From: Rhodamnia argentea
Taxonomy: Eukaryota; Streptophyta; Magnoliopsida; Myrtales; Myrtaceae
Length of the DNA: 64,000 nt
Assembly: GCF_020921035.1 (NCBI RefSeq)
Contig: NC_063154.1
Coordinates: forward strand, 20,991,861 to 21,055,860
Direction: 5' to 3'
The notes under the pieces: generated by a model
What the model saw: the letters and a program-made list of their open reading frames with translations, nothing else
Told to the model about the DNA's origin: nothing
Databases searched by the model: none
Shown: in pieces, positions 60,074-64,000 of the stretch
Layout: every line of letters begins with the position of its first letter
How positions within the stretch are numbered: the first letter of the stretch is position 1
Made by a program: the position numbers and the translations under genes

Positions 60074-63000
60074 ATGCCATCCCGCAGAAGAACGCTCCTC
60101 AAGGTCATCATCCTCGGGGACAGCGGGTGAGTCCGTCGCTCGCTTCTGTCTTGCACCCTGTTGCTCCGCATTGCGGAACTGTCTGATGGGTGTCTTTGGG
60201 TGCTCGCACTCGTGTTTGCTTGCGCGATCGATGTCTGTGGTTGTTGGGGGGCACCGCAGGTGCTGTGCTGGTCTGTATCTCGAGAATGTAGCAAGGGGCT
60301 GTTGATTTGTCGAGGTGGGTCTTGGACTCCGAGGTGACATAAACTGGGATCTGCTTAGACAATCGTCGCGGGGAGAGAGAGGGGGGGGTGGGGTGTTTGA
60401 ATTGTGTATGTTGCATTTTGATGTAGTCCAGGCGTCGCAGTGTGTAGGGAGGATGAGAATTGCGTTGGGGAAGCTCTGTTTGTCGGAGCTTTTATGGATG
60501 GACGCTGTAGCTAAGGAATTGACAAACAATTCCCTTCTCTGGTTCTTTTAGCGGGAACTTCTCCGTGGAAAGTGTCGTTCTTGATAAGAACTATGTTTAT
60601 GTTAGTTTACATCAGCCAGATTTTCTAGGTGAATGTGCTCTGCCAATTAAAGTGTTTTTTTTTTTTTTTCATTTTTTTGGCCAATTACACCTTGAGTTCA
60701 TGTGAAACCAACTTTGAGTTTGGTTTTCCTGTGATTTGCAGGGTCGGGAAGACCTCTTTGATGAACCAGTATCCTGTTCGTCCTGCTCCAGTTGGGTGTC
60801 AAAACGTTGGTTTTCTTTTATTTTCTTCATCTGGATCACCCTATTGTGTATTTAAGGAGTAGTTGTTACTTTATGGTAGCCAGCTATCCCGGTCTCATTT
60901 CTTTTTGATGATGTTTGCCTTAATCTGTGATTTTAAGATATGTAAATAAGAAGTTCAGTAATCAGTACAAAGCAACTATTGGAGCTGATTTCTTGACCAA
61001 GGAAGTTCAGCTCGAAGATAGGCTCTTCACCTTACAGGTCGGTGACAGGCAGCTGCTATACCTCGATAACATGCTCAATTTCATTTTGACTACAAACGAT
61101 TTTGCGCATTGTTTGTCATGTTCGCATCGTTTATTGTGATTTTTGCCGAAGACATTTGATAAGTGTTGCCTTTTAAATTAGGCATGTTAGTGAGCGTGCG
61201 TGAAACTTTGGAGAGAAGAGAGAGAGTGGGGCAGGAGAAGAGAAGAGGGGTAGGGCGGGAGGCAGTCATTTTCAGCCAAACACTGTTTATCCATTAATTT
61301 AAAACTATGGATAAAATATTATCCTCGAGGAGTTTTGCTTTCTTCTTTTGTATAAACAAGTTCAAGTTCAGTACCATGCACATGAGAGAAGATATGTGCT
61401 TGAGAAAATTGATGTTCCTATGCACTGCATCTACTTAGCGAGAAGTGTCATCCCTGGGCATGTGTCCTCTTGTCCTTTTCTTTCAAAAAATGTGGAGGAC
61501 AAGTTTAATTGGAGAGATTTAATCCCCAAGTTTCCGCGACGAAGTTAGTCGAAGAGATCTTATCATCAGTTTCTTTTGAGCAAGGATGCAAGGAAACAAG
61601 TGCGCAAAGAGTAAGGATGGAACCATAAACTTGAACCTCTTTGTTGGCAAAAGACATGTTAGAGCCTCTTATTGAGGTTTTATTTATTTATTTATTTTTT
61701 CATCTGATGCAGTCTGCAGAGGTAGTTTGTACACTTTGCACAAGCACCTGTGCGTGTAGAATTCGTGCATGAGAAATATCATATGTTACTAGAATGCTGC
61801 TGAGTTTCTCAGTAGTAAGTGCTGTCCCATTCCCAACCTATTGTGGTGTGGCTAAGCAGCAAAAGGTGAGAGCACCATAAGCCTGAAAGGCAAGTATATG
61901 CCCTATTTAGGAATTGCATCTTTAGAATTCCGTAGCTCGAGGTGTTATCCCAAATGCTTTGGAGTTTTGTGTTGGACCCACCTAATGTCACTTGGACACT
62001 TGCCAGTTCCCACAACTACAATGGGATGAATAGGCCAATGGTACATAAGAATTTGTGCATAAGGTTTCTGCTGCAGCATAGTCCATTAGTGCTATTTATA
62101 TGCACAAATGCATGCAAACATGAATTTGGTGTGTGTTTGTTCCTTTTTCTTTCATTTCCATTTTTGTGGTTAATATGAATTTGGAGATTCATATCAGAGG
62201 GATTGAGAGAGAGAGCAATTTTTGTTTGATTGTTGAGCACTAGAATAGATCTGCATTGTGGCTTCTGCCAATCAGCAATTGTTTGTATTGCAACCGATTA
62301 TTCTTGACATAATCAGTTGTTTTTCTGTTCAACACTGTGATTATATTATTTTTCTTGCCAATTTTGCGCATTCACTGATTGGTGTCATGTGTCTTCTTTT
62401 GTCTGAGAAGATTTGGGATACAGCTGGTCAAGAAAGATTCCAAAGTCTTGGAGTGGCTTTCTATCGAGGTGCTGACTGCTGTGTTCTTGTGTATGATGTT
62501 AACGTTATGAAGTCATTTGACAATCTTAACAATTGGAGAGAGGAGTTCCTTATCCAGGTTTTTCTTTAAGCTAAAATTTGATTGAGATTTGCTTTTCTTT
62601 CACTTCCCTAATAATTGTCTGCAGACCTTACGACCTTGAAATTGAAACAAGCCTCAAACCTTGTGCAGGCAAGCCCATCAGATCCAGAGAATTTCCCATT
62701 TGTAGTCATAGGAAACAAAATTGATGTGGATGGTGGAAACAGCAGAGTGGTACTTTCTAAGTTTGCTTTTTTACCTTCTCTCTTTAGCTTAAGTAACTGT
62801 GTATGGAAGTTGGGTTGACATAAGCATTCTGATGGGTGATTTCAGGTGTCGGAGAAAAAAGCTCGAGCTTGGTGTGCCTCAAAGGGGAATATACCATATT
62901 TTGAGACCTCTGCAAAGGAAGGCGTCAACGTGGAGGAAGCTTTTCAGTGCATAGCTAAGAATGCCTTGAAAAGTGGTGAGGAAGAAGAGTTGTAAGTTCC

Positions 63001-63708
63001 TACATGAACCTTGCTCCCTGTTGACAAGCATATTGATAATCTCATGAGCTGGGTTTGTGTCTGCCAGCGGATCCTTTGACACATTATCCTTATTTTGTCA
63101 GTTCTCTTATAAAACTGAACACAATTAATATTATTTTGGTTGGCCTTAGGGTATGTTCTTGTCTGGTCACGACACCTAGTTGCTCCACTATTATGGTAGA
63201 GTTGGCTGTCATCTATAACTATGCATCTTTCAGTAGCTGAGCTGTAACTCAAACTTAGAATTTTTGTCTATAATTCTAAGCCTGTTGATAAATGTGTCGT
63301 GCTTCCTTGATTGTCCTGACCTGCACGAATAATCTGGCACACTAAAATCTATCTCTCTAGTGTACTGTCTCATTTGCTGTCTAGTTCTAAGAGATTTCTC
63401 ATAAAGTTTTTGTACCTTGTAACATGGATGAATTTCTTTAATTTGTTGTCTACTGCAAGATGGCTAGATATCAAATGGATGAATTTCTTTGATTTGTTGT
63501 TTACTGCAAGATGGCTAGATATCGAAAGGATGAAGCCATGGATGTGGATATTTTTCGATGTGTCTGCGTCAGTTGATTCCCGATGATAATGCTAACATAG
63601 TCTTGTTTGTATTGCTGTTCGAATGCTCTGCAAATTCGCAGATACTTGCCAGACACCATCGACGTTGTAAACAGCAGTCAGCGGAGGTCAACAGGATGCG
63701 AGTGTTAA
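60074..63708 (+). CDS. RABG3: Ras-related GTPase RAB7 / RABG3 type
   Basis: Seven coding exons: 60074-60126, 60742-60768, 60938-61037, 62411-62557, 62669-62749, 62846-62991 and 63642-63708. Introns are GT-AG and the product is 206 residues, the exact length usual for plant RAB7. It opens [20 protein letters not shown]. The P-loop is GDSGVGKT (15-22), switch [10 protein letters not shown] (from 37), switch II WDTAGQE (62-68), base contacts NKID (125-128) and SAK (158-160). The C-terminus CEC is the double prenylation site. Family members sit on late endosomes and the tonoplast and drive HOPS-dependent vacuolar fusion after activation by MON1-CCZ1. The sequence is closest, from memory, to RABG3F/RABG3E; the exact paralogue number is not assigned. 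Exon 2 is only 27 bp and intron 3 is about 1.4 kb. Two CT tracts lie in the leader. Confidence 0.94.
63424..63525 (+). repeat. 51-bp tandem duplication in RABG3 intron 6
   Basis: Two adjacent units starting ATGGATGAATTTCTTT at 63424 and 63475 differ at only a few positions and share CTGCAAGATGGCTAGATATC. It is intronic and does not touch splice sites. Confidence 0.85.
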
Positions 63709-64000
63709 GCACCGCAAGATGCTTCTTCCCAATACATGAACCCATGAAGGACTGCACAGATAATAGCAGGTTCTGCCTGTACTAAGATTGCTGGGTTGGA
63801 CATTGCTTTTGCCAGAGAAAATGGTTGCCGACAGATTCTTTGTCTGGTTCCTTCTATTTACTGCCGTACGAAACGTGTTCTTGAGTGATGTCCTATCTTG
63901 ATTTTGCTTTCATGACGCAGCTTTTGTCTTCGTTAGTGTTGGTTTTTGTCGGTGTTTTGGTCTTTTTTCTGTGATCTAAGCACAAATATGCCGAATCCTC
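63709..64000 (+). other. RABG3 3' UTR and flank
   Basis: No further gene begins before the window edge. The 3' UTR is expected here but I see no strong polyadenylation signal. Confidence 0.4.

Noticed and set aside
59900..60529. 209-codon minus-strand frame over the RABG3 leader
   Set aside because: Contains long Arg-Glu runs produced by reading the CT microsatellites; shadow of the 5' UTR and exon 1.

Overview
This is a piece of a flowering-plant nuclear genome, probably from a woody core eudicot. The evidence is intron-rich genes with plant GT/AG splice sites, plant-only families (a PERK receptor kinase, a GH17 glucanase with an X8 domain, plant MED32), a nuclear tRNA-Glu, and AT-rich intergenic DNA full of LTR retrotransposons and miniature or foldback elements. 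I cannot name the species from the sequence alone.

Layout. 1-1488: 3' end of an LTR retrotransposon with its 3' LTR. 1489-6100: AT-rich DNA with two oppositely oriented copies of one foldback element. 6200-7170: MED32, a Mediator subunit. 7171-16850: gene-poor, with dispersed repeats and a 1.95-kb solo LTR flanked by a 5-bp target duplication. 17119-18750: a decayed receptor-like kinase pseudogene. 18879-22637: a Ty1/copia element that has lost almost all of pol. 22638-27800: gene-poor. 27927-32549: a six-exon GH17 beta-1,3-glucanase gene. 33636-33707: tRNA-Glu(UUC). 34315-41524 (minus): an 18-exon gamma-COP gene. 42030-51420: gene-poor, with a palindrome-rich element, one doubtful ORF, and three tandem copies of a 1.8-kb non-coding unit. 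51994-55858 (minus): an eight-exon PERK receptor kinase. 60074-63708: a seven-exon RAB7/RABG3 GTPase.

Four of the five intact protein genes (GH17, gamma-COP, PERK, RABG3) lie in a block whose members I recall as near neighbours in Arabidopsis: At4g34440 PERK5, At4g34450 gamma-COP and At4g34480 GH17, and PERK6/PERK7 close to RABG3F/RABG3E. The block therefore looks like an old gene neighbourhood kept on one chromosome here. The genes are independent monocistronic units, not an operon. They cover transcription (MED32), the secretory and endosomal pathway (gamma-COP, RABG3) and the cell wall (PERK, GH17).

All splice models were assembled by eye. In each of the four multi-exon genes every intron is GT-AG and the phases add up to one open frame: 464 aa (GH17), 887 aa (gamma-COP), 683 aa (PERK) and 206 aa (RABG3). 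I found no CRISPR, phage, operon or other novel enzymatic system. The unusual content is repeat architecture.
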